A DNA stretch of 51,089 nt from Coriobacteriia bacterium (lineage in GTDB: Bacteria; Actinomycetota; Coriobacteriia; Coriobacteriales; Eggerthellaceae). Of this stretch, positions 1 to 9,297 are shown piece after piece. Positions within the stretch are counted from its first letter, which is position 1. Every line of letters begins with the position of its first letter. The stretch covers positions 1-51,089 of the forward strand of contig JAUNIP010000008.1 of NCBI GenBank assembly GCA_030523425.1, given 5' to 3'. A program made the translations under genes and the position numbers. The notes under the pieces are model-generated. The model worked only from the letters and a program-made list of their open reading frames with translations. It had not been told where the DNA came from and ran no database searches.

Positions 1-132
1 CCTGAGCGAAAGCAACAGCGGGCAGGCGCCCCCAAGCCGCCGAACGCACCGCTTTATCCGTCCATGAGCGAAACGGCCCGTATGGCAGGGGACGCGTTGT
101 TTTTGCCAGGTTCTGCTGCGAAGAAGGCCTAG
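1..132 (+). CDS. 3' end of an unidentified protein (partial)
   Basis: An open frame runs from the first base to a TAG at 130-132. It encodes 43 residues rich in Pro, Ala and Lys and ending in AAKKA. The 5' part lies outside the window and no domain is visible, so no function can be given. Its stop overlaps the stop of the converging cation-efflux gene by two bases. It could be a chance open frame, but the high-GC third positions and the tight convergent junction fit a real gene end. Confidence 0.4.
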   Translation, partial: PERKQQRAGAPKPPNAPLYPSMSETARMAGDALFLPGSAAKKA

Positions 133-1175
133 CGCACGTCCCAGGTGTCCTCGACTTGCTGTTGGCGCAAACATTCGCCTAAGCATTCAACCTCTATGAA
201 CACTTCGCTGGTTTCCGGCCACTGCTGGCGAATGGCAGCTTCAATGCGATCGGTCACGCCGTCCGCGTCATCGGCGCGCAAGGAAGGCTGAAACGTGACG
301 TCCATGGCCACCAGCAAGTTGGCGGGGCCCATGTAGTTGGTCAAAATGCGCCCGCATTCCACCACCATGGGGTCTTGCTCGACCAAGGCGCGCATCTGCT
401 CCACTTCTTCAGGGTTGACGCCCACGCCCACCAGCAAGCCCTTAGTGGCACGCAGAAGCACCACCGCCACCGCGCACAGCAAAAGGCCGATGGCAATGGA
501 GGCCGCCCCGTCGAACACGGCGTTGCGCGTCGCCTGGGTAAGCACGGTGCCCACCAAGGCAAACAGTAGCCCCACTTCGGCCGCCGAATCTTCCATCACC
601 ACGGTGTAAAGGGACGGGTCTTTCGCCTGCTTGATGAAGGCAATCGGCCCCAGATTACCCCGCGCCGCGTTGAAATTCTTCAAGGCAACCCGCAAGGAAA
701 GGCCTTCGATGATGGCGGCGCATATGAGCACCACATAGCCCACCAGCGGGTCTCCTATCTGGGCGGTGCCCGCCAAGGCCGCCTGCACCGCTTCGATGCC
801 TTCCTTCAAGGCCACGCCTCCGCCCAGCAGGAAAATGGCCAGCGCCACAATCAGGGTGTAGAAATACAGTTCCTTGCCCGATCCGAAAGGATGGTAGAAA
901 TCCGGCTTCCGACGGGACTTGCGCATGCCCACCAAAAGGAGCAGCCCGTTTCCGCAATCCACCAACGAATGGATGGCCTCGGAAAACAGCGCCGACGACC
1001 CGCTGAGAAACGAGGCTATAAACTTCACAACGGCCACGCCCACATTGCCGGCGATGGCCGCGATGACCGAAGACTTCCCGCCCTCGGAAGCATCGTGCGC
1101 TTCAGGCGCGGCCCCCGCTTCGGGCGCGGTCCCTGCTTCCTGTTGTGCCGATTCCGGCAGTTTACGCTCTTCCAT
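129..1175 (-). CDS. Cation diffusion facilitator family transporter
   Basis: This is a membrane cation/H+ antiporter of the CDF family (348 aa), expected to export divalent metals such as Zn2+, Fe2+ or Mn2+. After an Ala/Glu-rich cytoplasmic N-terminus with an imperfect GAAPEA repeat come several hydrophobic helices. The motif FSEAIHSLVD in the second helix and the later MEDSAAEVG carry the usual metal-site Asp/His residues. The stretch HPFGSGKE between helices is typical of the ZNT9-like branch. The start at 1175 was preferred over an upstream in-frame ATG at 1226 because GGAAGG lies just before it. A C-terminal cytoplasmic domain of about 90 residues follows the last helix. The substrate cannot be read from sequence. 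Confidence 0.88.
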   Translation of the reverse strand: MEERKLPESAQQEAGTAPEAGAAPEAHDASEGGKSSVIAAIAGNVGVAVVKFIASFLSGSSALFSEAIHSLVDCGNGLLLLVGMRKSRRKPDFYHPFGSGKELYFYTLIVALAIFLLGGGVALKEGIEAVQAALAGTAQIGDPLVGYVVLICAAIIEGLSLRVALKNFNAARGNLGPIAFIKQAKDPSLYTVVMEDSAAEVGLLFALVGTVLTQATRNAVFDGAASIAIGLLLCAVAVVLLRATKGLLVGVGVNPEEVEQMRALVEQDPMVVECGRILTNYMGPANLLVAMDVTFQPSLRADDADGVTDRIEAAIRQQWPETSEVFIEVECLGECLRQQQVEDTWDVR

Positions 1176-1228
1176 ATGGTACCTTCCGCCTAATGGCTCT
1201 ACTCGCATGTTACTTCGCGCGCGCAAAT

Positions 1229-1250
1229 CGGCCCGCCGGGGGGCGGGCCG
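1229..1250 (-). terminator. Hairpin terminator after secDF
   Basis: Perfect 9-bp GC inverted repeat (CGGCCCGCC / GGCGGGCCG) with a 4-nt loop, just past the secDF stop. On the minus strand it is followed by ATTTG, a weak U-tract, so termination is likely but not certain. Confidence 0.5.
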
Positions 1251-1256
1251 AATTCG

Positions 1257-4004
1257 TTAGTCTTGCTGATGTTTCTTTTGCGCTTGCCGCTTGCGCTGCG
1301 AAACGGTCAGCTTGGGTTCCGCGGGCTGCTTCGCCGCCGGCGCTCCCCCGCCTTCGCCGCCGCCAGTAGCAGCCGCCGCGGCAACCGGCGCAACAGTCTT
1401 CTTTTCGGCCTTGCGGGCCTTGCGGGCCTCGCGGATTTCGGCCGGCAGCACGGTGGGGCTGCTGACGGCGAACTCGAACTGCACCACGTCGGCGCCGTAG
1501 CGGCCCACCAGGCGGCTGTAGCGCTGTTCCCGCGTCTTCCAGATGGAATACAGCGGCACGGCAACCGCAATGGACGAATACGAACCGGAAACCAGACCGA
1601 TGGCCATGGCGAATGCGAAGTCCTTCAGCGTTTCGCCGCCAAAGAACAGCATGGCCAGCACCGGCACCAACGACGTGAGCGTGGTGTTGATGGTGCGCAA
1701 CAGCACCTGGTTGATGGAATGGTTGGCCATAGACATGAAGGTGCACTTGATGTCTTCGCCTTGCATGTTGTCGTTGATGCGGTGGAACACCACCACGGTG
1801 TCGTACAGCGAATAGCCCAAAATGGTCAGCAGCGCGGCGATGGTGTTCGGCGTGACTTCGCGGCCCACCAGGGCATAAATGCCCATGACCAATATAAGGT
1901 CGTGCAGCAGCGCCACAATGGCCATGATGCCCATCTTGTATTCGAAGCGGATGGCAATGTAGAGAATAATCAGCACGATGGACACCAAGAAAGCAATGAT
2001 GCTAGCGCGGATAACGCTAGAACCCCAGTCGGGGCCGATGGTGCTGATCTGGATGGCGGACGAGTCGAAGCCCAGTTCTTCGGCCACCGCGTTCGCCGCC
2101 GCCGCCACCTGTTCGTTATCGGTGGTGGCCACGCGCACGATGTAGCCGGAAATGCCATTGCTTTCGGTGGTCTGCACCACGGCGTCAGAAAGGCCCGCGG
2201 AAGCGAAGGCCGAACGCACTTCTTCGGTGGTAGCGCTGCCGGTGCCCGTGAAGGTGACCGAAGAGCCGCCCACGAATTCGATGCCGAAGGTCAGCCCGCG
2301 GATGCCCACGATGGCGAAACACGCCACCATGCACACCGCCGCCACAATAAGGAAGATGCGGCGATAGCCCAAGAAGTTGATGTCCTTCTTGATGAAGCGG
2401 CCGCGCAGCTTGCCGGCCGGCGGCACAACCTGGGCCTGGCCTTCTTCGGCGTCCTGATCGGCGTCGGCCTCAGCAACGGCCTCAGCAACGGCAACCGATT
2501 CGCCGGAAATGAATTCGTTGTAGCGCACCGCGGCCTCTTCGCTGTCCTTGATGCCCCAAAAGCCCGGGTTGCCCGCAATGGCCTTCGGCGCCAGCAAGCG
2601 AATGAGCGGGGCCTTGAACAGCAGCATCATCACGATGTCGCAGATAACGCCCAAGGCCAGCGTCAGGCCGAAGCCCTTCACGGAAGCGGATGCCAAGAAG
2701 AACAGCGAAAGCGCCGCCACCAGCGTAACCAGGTCGGCGTCGATAGACGTCTGGATGGCGTGGCGCACACCCGAAATGGAAGCGGCTTTCACGCTGCGGC
2801 CCATGCGAATCTCTTCGCGGAAACGCTCGATGGTCAAAATGGACGAGTCGGCCGCCATACCGATGGTCAGCACGATGCCGGCGATGCCTGCCATGGAAAG
2901 GCTGAACAGGCCGAATGCGGAAAGCGCCGCCAAAATGCCCAGGTAGAAGCAGGAAAACACCAGCATGGCGCCGGCGGTAATCAGGCCCAAGCCCTTGTAG
3001 AACAGCAGCAAATACAGCATGACCAAAATCAGGCCCACAATGGCGGCAATCAAGCCGGCCATCAGGGCTTCTTGGCCCAGCGTGGGACCAACAACCTGGG
3101 ACTGCGCGTATTCGAAGCTCACAGGCAGCGAACCGCTTTCCAAAATGGTTTCCAGGCTCTTGGCTTCGTCGGCGGAGTAATTGCCGGTGATGGCCACCTG
3201 GCCCGTGGTGATTTCAGACTGAACGGCGGGAGCGGATTGCACTTCGTTGTCCAAGATGATGACAATCTGGCCGTTGGTGGACACCAGGTCCTTCGTTGCC
3301 TGGGCGAAGGCGGATGTGCCCGCGCTGTCAAGCGTCAGGTTCACCGCATAGTAAGCCGAAGCTTCCGAAGCGGGGCCTACCGTCACATTGGAGATGTTGT
3401 CACCTGTGATAAGCGTTTCGTAGGTGCCCGGCGTCACTTCCAAATGCTGCATCTGTCCGCTGGGGAAGGAATTGCCGAACGAGTCGGTGACGGTGCCTTC
3501 GCTGGCGTACTGGCCGTTTTCGATGGCGGTCACGGTGTCTTGGTCGGTGAAGGAATCCAAGCGTGCGAATTCCAACTTACCGGTCTTGCCGATGGTGTTT
3601 AAGGCCTCTTCAGTGTCCACCACGCCGGGAATCTGCACCAGAATCTGGTCAGAGCCCTGCACCTGCACGGTGGCTTCCGAAGCGCCCAGCGCATTCACGC
3701 GGTTTTCGATGATGGAGCGGGACTTTTCCATGTCCTCGTCCGAAATGGCCGAGCCGTCGGTGTTCTTGGCGGTAAGCACCACCGAAAGGCCGCCTTGGAT
3801 GTCTAGGCCTTGATTGATGCGTTCCTGCGGAGGAACGAACAGCACGATGGAAACCACCACCAAAATGGTGGTGATGACGATAAGCCACACGTTGCGGCGG
3901 CTTGTCCCAGCCATCTTTTTCGGTTCTTTGGAATTCTTGCTTGGCTTGGGCTTGGTCGACTTTATCAGCTTCGCGGAGCCCTTTTGCTTCTCAGCGACGG
4001 ACAT
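1257..4004 (-). CDS. secDF: Fused protein translocase subunit SecDF
   Basis: Single-chain SecD-SecF (915 aa), the proton-driven accessory of the SecYEG translocon that helps pull exported proteins across the membrane. The SecD half has TM1 near residues 37-57, the motif GLDIQGG, a large extracytoplasmic domain and five more helices. The SecF half starts near residue 542 with its own TM1, the motif FGIEFVGGS and a further helix bundle including DTVVVFHRI. An acidic Ala-rich linker (about residues 500-525) joins them, and a basic tail ends the protein. Many actinobacteria keep secD and secF separate; here they are fused, as in Bacillus. There is no yajC between tgt and secDF. A TGG-CACAAT extended -10 lies 42 bp upstream. 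Confidence 0.95.
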   Translation of the reverse strand: MSVAEKQKGSAKLIKSTKPKPSKNSKEPKKMAGTSRRNVWLIVITTILVVVSIVLFVPPQERINQGLDIQGGLSVVLTAKNTDGSAISDEDMEKSRSIIENRVNALGASEATVQVQGSDQILVQIPGVVDTEEALNTIGKTGKLEFARLDSFTDQDTVTAIENGQYASEGTVTDSFGNSFPSGQMQHLEVTPGTYETLITGDNISNVTVGPASEASAYYAVNLTLDSAGTSAFAQATKDLVSTNGQIVIILDNEVQSAPAVQSEITTGQVAITGNYSADEAKSLETILESGSLPVSFEYAQSQVVGPTLGQEALMAGLIAAIVGLILVMLYLLLFYKGLGLITAGAMLVFSCFYLGILAALSAFGLFSLSMAGIAGIVLTIGMAADSSILTIERFREEIRMGRSVKAASISGVRHAIQTSIDADLVTLVAALSLFFLASASVKGFGLTLALGVICDIVMMLLFKAPLIRLLAPKAIAGNPGFWGIKDSEEAAVRYNEFISGESVAVAEAVAEADADQDAEEGQAQVVPPAGKLRGRFIKKDINFLGYRRIFLIVAAVCMVACFAIVGIRGLTFGIEFVGGSSVTFTGTGSATTEEVRSAFASAGLSDAVVQTTESNGISGYIVRVATTDNEQVAAAANAVAEELGFDSSAIQISTIGPDWGSSVIRASIIAFLVSIVLIILYIAIRFEYKMGIMAIVALLHDLILVMGIYALVGREVTPNTIAALLTILGYSLYDTVVVFHRINDNMQGEDIKCTFMSMANHSINQVLLRTINTTLTSLVPVLAMLFFGGETLKDFAFAMAIGLVSGSYSSIAVAVPLYSIWKTREQRYSRLVGRYGADVVQFEFAVSSPTVLPAEIREARKARKAEKKTVAPVAAAAATGGGEGGGAPAAKQPAEPKLTVSQRKRQAQKKHQQD

Positions 4005-4045
4005 GGATAACGTACTCCCTTACTAGCTTTTTGACATACCGCCCT

Positions 4046-4054
4046 ATTGTGCCA
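4046..4054 (-). promoter_or_regulatory. Extended -10 element for secDF
   Basis: On the minus strand this reads TGG-CACAAT, 42 bp before the secDF start. No good -35 hexamer is visible at 16-18 bp, consistent with an extended -10 promoter. Similar elements precede clpP, tig, trxA, proA and the SPFH gene. Confidence 0.45.
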
Positions 4055-4140
4055 CAATGCGGGCGCGGAAAAAAGCGGCAAGCACATGATTATTCTGCTT
4101 TCTGCATAGAACGGGGCCGCAACAGAACGCCTTTGCAGCC

Positions 4141-6176
<2,036 letters not shown>

Positions 6177-6222
6177 GTAAACTCCGTTCGTCGTTTGAAA
6201 AGCTCATGTTAGTATAAGCCAC

Positions 6223-7113
6223 ATGAATCGAAACGTTGACAACTCTTCCCAACTTCCCCTGTTGCTGCACGCCTGCTGCGGGCCGTGTTCGCTTGAGCCA
6301 GTGCGCCTGCTGCAAAAACGCGGCTTTGCGCCGCACATCTTTTACGCGAACAGCAACATTGCACCCGTTCAGGAATACCAGCGGCGGCGGGAAACGCTGC
6401 AGGATTGGGCGCAAAGCGAAGGCATTGCGGCGTTTGAAGGCACCTACGACCCGCAAGCCTGGGAAGAAACCGCCGGGCGCATAGGGCAAGCGGCCCTGGA
6501 GGAAGCGCAAAACGCCCCCGCGAACGACGAAGCCAACAACCGCGTCATTTCGACCGGAGGCGGCGAAGCCGCCGGAGTTAAGAAATCTAGTCCGGGACCC
6601 GACATTCCCGCCGTCTTGCGCGTTGACCCCGCAAAGCGCGAAGCCCGCTGCCGGGCGTGCTACCGCCTGCGCCTGCAAGAAGCGGCCCGCTTCGCCGCCG
6701 AACACGGCTACGAAGCCTTAGGCACCACGCTGACGGTCAGCATCTACCAATACACCAACGTGATTCGCGAAGAGCTGGAAGCGGCCTGCGCCCCCTTCGG
6801 CCTAACGCCCGTGTTCGACGACTTCCGCCCCTACTTTGACCAGGCCGAACAACGCAGCAAGGAACTGGGCATGTACCGGCAGAACTACTGTGGTTGCCGC
6901 TTCAGCGAACAAGAGGCGGCCGCCCAGCGCGCGCAGCGCCGCGCCGCCGCGAAGGCCCACAAGCAAGCGTGGCGCGAAGAGCACGCCGAAGAGTTGGCGG
7001 CCGAAGAGCAAGCGCGACAAAGCAAGCGAGCCGAAAAGGCCGCCTACGCCGAAAGGCAGCGCCAGAAGCACGCCGCCTTGCAGGCATGGCGCGAATCCCA
7101 GGTAAGGCAGTGA
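6223..7113 (+). CDS. queH: Epoxyqueuosine reductase QueH with an in-frame palindromic insertion
   Basis: QueH (296 aa) reduces epoxyqueuosine to queuosine in tRNA and is an unrelated replacement for cobalamin-dependent QueG. The family signatures are present: LLHACCGPCS (C18, C19, C22), YANSNIAP, RCRACYRLRL (C143, C146), and a late CGC in NYCGCRF. A Lys/Ala/Arg-rich helical tail of about 60 residues follows. Residues 107-130, just before the second Cys pair, are encoded by a palindromic repeat (6544-6591), making this loop longer than usual. The start is divergent from the HAD gene by 46 bp, and queA follows 9 bp after the stop, so queH-queA are an operon. Confidence 0.93.
   Translation: MNRNVDNSSQLPLLLHACCGPCSLEPVRLLQKRGFAPHIFYANSNIAPVQEYQRRRETLQDWAQSEGIAAFEGTYDPQAWEETAGRIGQAALEEAQNAPANDEANNRVISTGGGEAAGVKKSSPGPDIPAVLRVDPAKREARCRACYRLRLQEAARFAAEHGYEALGTTLTVSIYQYTNVIREELEAACAPFGLTPVFDDFRPYFDQAEQRSKELGMYRQNYCGCRFSEQEAAAQRAQRRAAAKAHKQAWREEHAEELAAEEQARQSKRAEKAAYAERQRQKHAALQAWRESQVRQ
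6544..6591 (+). repeat. Palindromic dispersed repeat inserted in frame in queH
   Basis: Imperfect palindrome with outer arms GTCATTTCGACCGG and CCGGAGTTAAGAAATC and a core stem GGCGGC-GAA-GCCGCC at 6559-6573. The same architecture, with matching GTCATT..CCGGAGG and GGA(A)ATCT ends, recurs between genes at 22482-22530. It keeps the queH frame open. Confidence 0.75.
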
Positions 7114-7122
7114 ACATCACCC

Positions 7123-8208
7123 ATGAGAACCGCTGATTTCGACTACGAACTGCCCGAAGAGCTGATTGCCCAAAGCCCCGCGTCCGTGCGCGACGAATGC
7201 AGGCTGTTGGTGATGGACCGCGCAACCGGCGCGCTGGAAGACCGCGTGTTCAAAGACATTTGCGACTACCTGCAGCCCGGCGACTTGTTGGTTGCCAACG
7301 AAACCCGCGTGCGACCGGCGCGTTTGCTGGGATTCAAGCACGGCACCGGCGGCGCGTCGGAAGTGTTTTTGCTTCGCCCGGCAACAGTAGGCGGCGTGCC
7401 TTCCAACAAGGAAGCGTGGTGGGAAGCCCTGGTGCGCCCCGGCAAGCGTCTGAAGCCCGGCGCGGTGGTGGATTTCTTCGCTGCGGACGGCACGGTGGCC
7501 ATGCAGGCCGAAATTGCCGACTGGGCCACGGCAGATACCGCCAGCAAAGGCGAACGCGTGGTGCGCCTGACCACGCCCTTGCCTTCGCTCGACGAAGCCC
7601 TGCACACCGTGGGCAACACGCCCTTGCCGCCCTACATCAAGGACTACCAAGGCGACAAGGAACTGTACCAGACGGTGTATTCGCGCAACGAAAGCAGTGC
7701 CGCGGCGCCTACCGCAGGCCTGCATTTCACCGAAGCGCTTATCGCGCGGCTGCAAGATGCGGGCGTGAGGTGGGAAACCGTGGAACTGGAAGTGGGTTTG
7801 GACACCTTTCGCCTGGTAGACGAAGACGACCCCACCCAGCACACCATCCACACGGAACTGTTTTCGGTGCCCCAGCGCACCGTTGACGCGGTTGAGCGCA
7901 CGAAGACCGCGGGCGGGCGCGTGATTGCCGTGGGCACCACCAGCGTGCGCAGCCTGGAAAGCTGCTGGGACGCGGAAGAGGGCCGCTGCAAGGCGTGCGA
8001 CCGCCAAGCCACCAGCCTCTACATTCTGCCGGGTTACACCTTTCACGTGGTTGACCAGCTGATCACCAACTTCCACGTGCCGAAAAGCACCCTGATGATG
8101 CTGGTGAGCGCGCTGAGCACGCGCGAGCACGTGATGGCAGCCTACCAACACGCCATAGCGCAGCGCTACCGCTTTTTCAGCTTCGGCGACGCCATGTTCT
8201 TGCGCTAG
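7123..8208 (+). CDS. queA: S-adenosylmethionine:tRNA ribosyltransferase-isomerase QueA
   Basis: QueA (361 aa) transfers the ribosyl part of S-adenosylmethionine to preQ1 in tRNA, giving epoxyqueuosine, the substrate of QueH. Typical stretches are FDYELPEELIAQ at the N-terminus, NETRVRPARL, SSAAPTAGLHFT, EVGLDTFR, AVGTTSVRSLES and NFHVPKSTLMMLVSA. The length fits the family (about 340-360 aa). It lies 9 bp downstream of queH and its stop overlaps that of the converging thioredoxin gene by 4 bp. Confidence 0.97.
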   Translation: MRTADFDYELPEELIAQSPASVRDECRLLVMDRATGALEDRVFKDICDYLQPGDLLVANETRVRPARLLGFKHGTGGASEVFLLRPATVGGVPSNKEAWWEALVRPGKRLKPGAVVDFFAADGTVAMQAEIADWATADTASKGERVVRLTTPLPSLDEALHTVGNTPLPPYIKDYQGDKELYQTVYSRNESSAAAPTAGLHFTEALIARLQDAGVRWETVELEVGLDTFRLVDEDDPTQHTIHTELFSVPQRTVDAVERTKTAGGRVIAVGTTSVRSLESCWDAEEGRCKACDRQATSLYILPGYTFHVVDQLITNFHVPKSTLMMLVSALSTREHVMAAYQHAIAQRYRFFSFGDAMFLR

Positions 8209-8519
8209 CGGATGAACGCTTCCAGCCGATCCTTGGGTTGGGCGCCTACTACTTGGCGGGCGGGAGCGCCGTCTTTGAACAGAATGAGCGTGGGCACGCT
8301 GAAAACGCGGTATTCGCGCGCCATGTCTGGGGACTGGTCGATATCTAGCTTGTACACGTCAACCGCATCGGCGTTTTCCGCGGCCACTTCTTCCAGCGCC
8401 GGCGCCATAGCGCGGCACGGCCCGCACCACGTGGCAAAGAAATCAACCAACACCGGCTTGCTCTTAGAAGCCTCCAACACCTTGCTTGCGAAATCCGCCG
8501 ACGTAACCATCTCACTCAT
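8205..8519 (-). CDS. trxA: Thioredoxin
   Basis: A 104-residue cytoplasmic thioredoxin. The redox motif WCGPC sits in FFATWCGPCRAMAP near residue 32, followed by the usual LDIDQSP, the cis-Pro segment VPTLILFKDG and a short C-terminal helix. It reduces disulfides in client enzymes such as ribonucleotide reductase (family knowledge). It is monocistronic here, converging on queA. A TGG-GACAAT extended -10 lies 35 bp upstream. Confidence 0.95.
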   Translation of the reverse strand: MSEMVTSADFASKVLEASKSKPVLVDFFATWCGPCRAMAPALEEVAAENADAVDVYKLDIDQSPDMAREYRVFSVPTLILFKDGAPARQVVGAQPKDRLEAFIR

Positions 8520-8553
8520 AGGGTGCTCCTTCCCTGCTTAGACTTGCTGCCTC

Positions 8554-8562
8554 ATTGTCCCA
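8554..8562 (-). promoter_or_regulatory. Extended -10 element for trxA
   Basis: Minus-strand TGG-GACAAT, 35 bp before the trxA start, belonging to the recurrent TGn-extended -10 set. Confidence 0.4.
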
Positions 8563-8621
8563 CAATTTCCCCAAACGCAATGCGGAATCGAAATTCCTCC
8601 ACTTCGGCGCACGGGAGCGCC

Positions 8622-8648
8622 AAAAAAGGGCGCCCGTGGGCGCCCTTT
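8622..8648 (-). terminator. Rho-independent terminator of the zinc-ribbon gene
   Basis: Stem AAAGGGCGCCC / GGGCGCCCTTT with a 3-nt loop, followed on the minus strand by a run of six T. It lies 20 bp past the stop of the zinc-ribbon gene. Confidence 0.85.
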
Positions 8649-8667
8649 GGAATCGGATGCGTTTGCG

Positions 8668-9210
8668 TTATTCGGCTGGCACATCCCTGGCAGGGCGTTG
8701 CTGCGCTTGCGCGCGCTGGCGCTGCTGCATTTGCGCCTGGGCCTGCGCGCCGGCAGCGCGGCGGCGCTGCTGGGGCTGGATGTTGCCTACCTGCGTGGCG
8801 CAGTAGGGGCAAATCTGCCACGTGGTTTCCAGGGCGTGGTGGCACGTGGGGCACATGTTCTTCAGGCGCACGTGGCACTGCGGGCACAAAATGTAGTCGT
8901 TTTCCACGGGGTAGCCGCAGTTGGCGCATTCGCCGTACTTCATAAGCTCGCGCTGCTTCAGGGCAACCTCAAGCTCTTGCTCGTCCCGGTCGATCTTCAG
9001 CATGGGGCTGCGCATCATGCAGTAAATGAGCGCGCCCACAAACGGGATCAGCGAAACGATGCCCCACACAATCCACGGATCGCCGCGGCGGTACGCATCG
9101 CGGATGACCCACACGATGGACAGAATGTACAAGATGACCAGAATGACCACGCACACCATGAGCGCCATCTGCAATTGCGGCGTCCACAGCGATGACAACA
9201 ACTCGCTCAT
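8668..9210 (-). CDS. Membrane protein with C-terminal zinc ribbons
   Basis: A 180-residue protein with two hydrophobic helices (about residues 15-38 and 46-66). The segment RRGDPWIVWGIVSLIPFVGALIY resembles the PLDc_N two-helix module. Four CxxC pairs follow (CANC, CPQC, CPTC, CPYC), forming two zinc-ribbon units. The tail is a Gln/Arg/Ala-rich low-complexity stretch. It is probably a membrane-anchored cytoplasmic metal-binding protein of unknown role. AAAGGG precedes the ATG. A TATAAT box at 9286-9291 just past valS suggests its own promoter. Confidence 0.8.
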   Translation of the reverse strand: MSELLSSLWTPQLQMALMVCVVILVILYILSIVWVIRDAYRRGDPWIVWGIVSLIPFVGALIYCMMRSPMLKIDRDEQELEVALKQRELMKYGECANCGYPVENDYILCPQCHVRLKNMCPTCHHALETTWQICPYCATQVGNIQPQQRRRAAGAQAQAQMQQRQRAQAQQRPARDVPAE

Positions 9211-9285
9211 CTTAGCCCTTTCACGTTGCGGGAAGCTTTGCCTTCCCTAGTACAGCCGCCTTGGCACACGCCAAAGCAACACACC

Positions 9286-9291
9286 ATTATA
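9286..9291 (-). promoter_or_regulatory. -10 box upstream of the zinc-ribbon gene
   Basis: Perfect TATAAT on the minus strand, 76 bp before the start. A weak TTGGAG lies 18 bp further up, inside the end of valS. Confidence 0.5.
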
Positions 9292-9297
9292 CAGAAA

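Noticed and set aside
1263-3602. Long plus-strand open frame of 779 codons
   Set aside because: It lies antisense to secDF, has a low-complexity His/Gln/Arg-rich translation and no family motif; it is a GC-driven shadow.
6177-6222. preQ1 riboswitch before queH
   Set aside because: The gap is only 46 bp and lacks the C-rich/A-rich preQ1 aptamer pattern.
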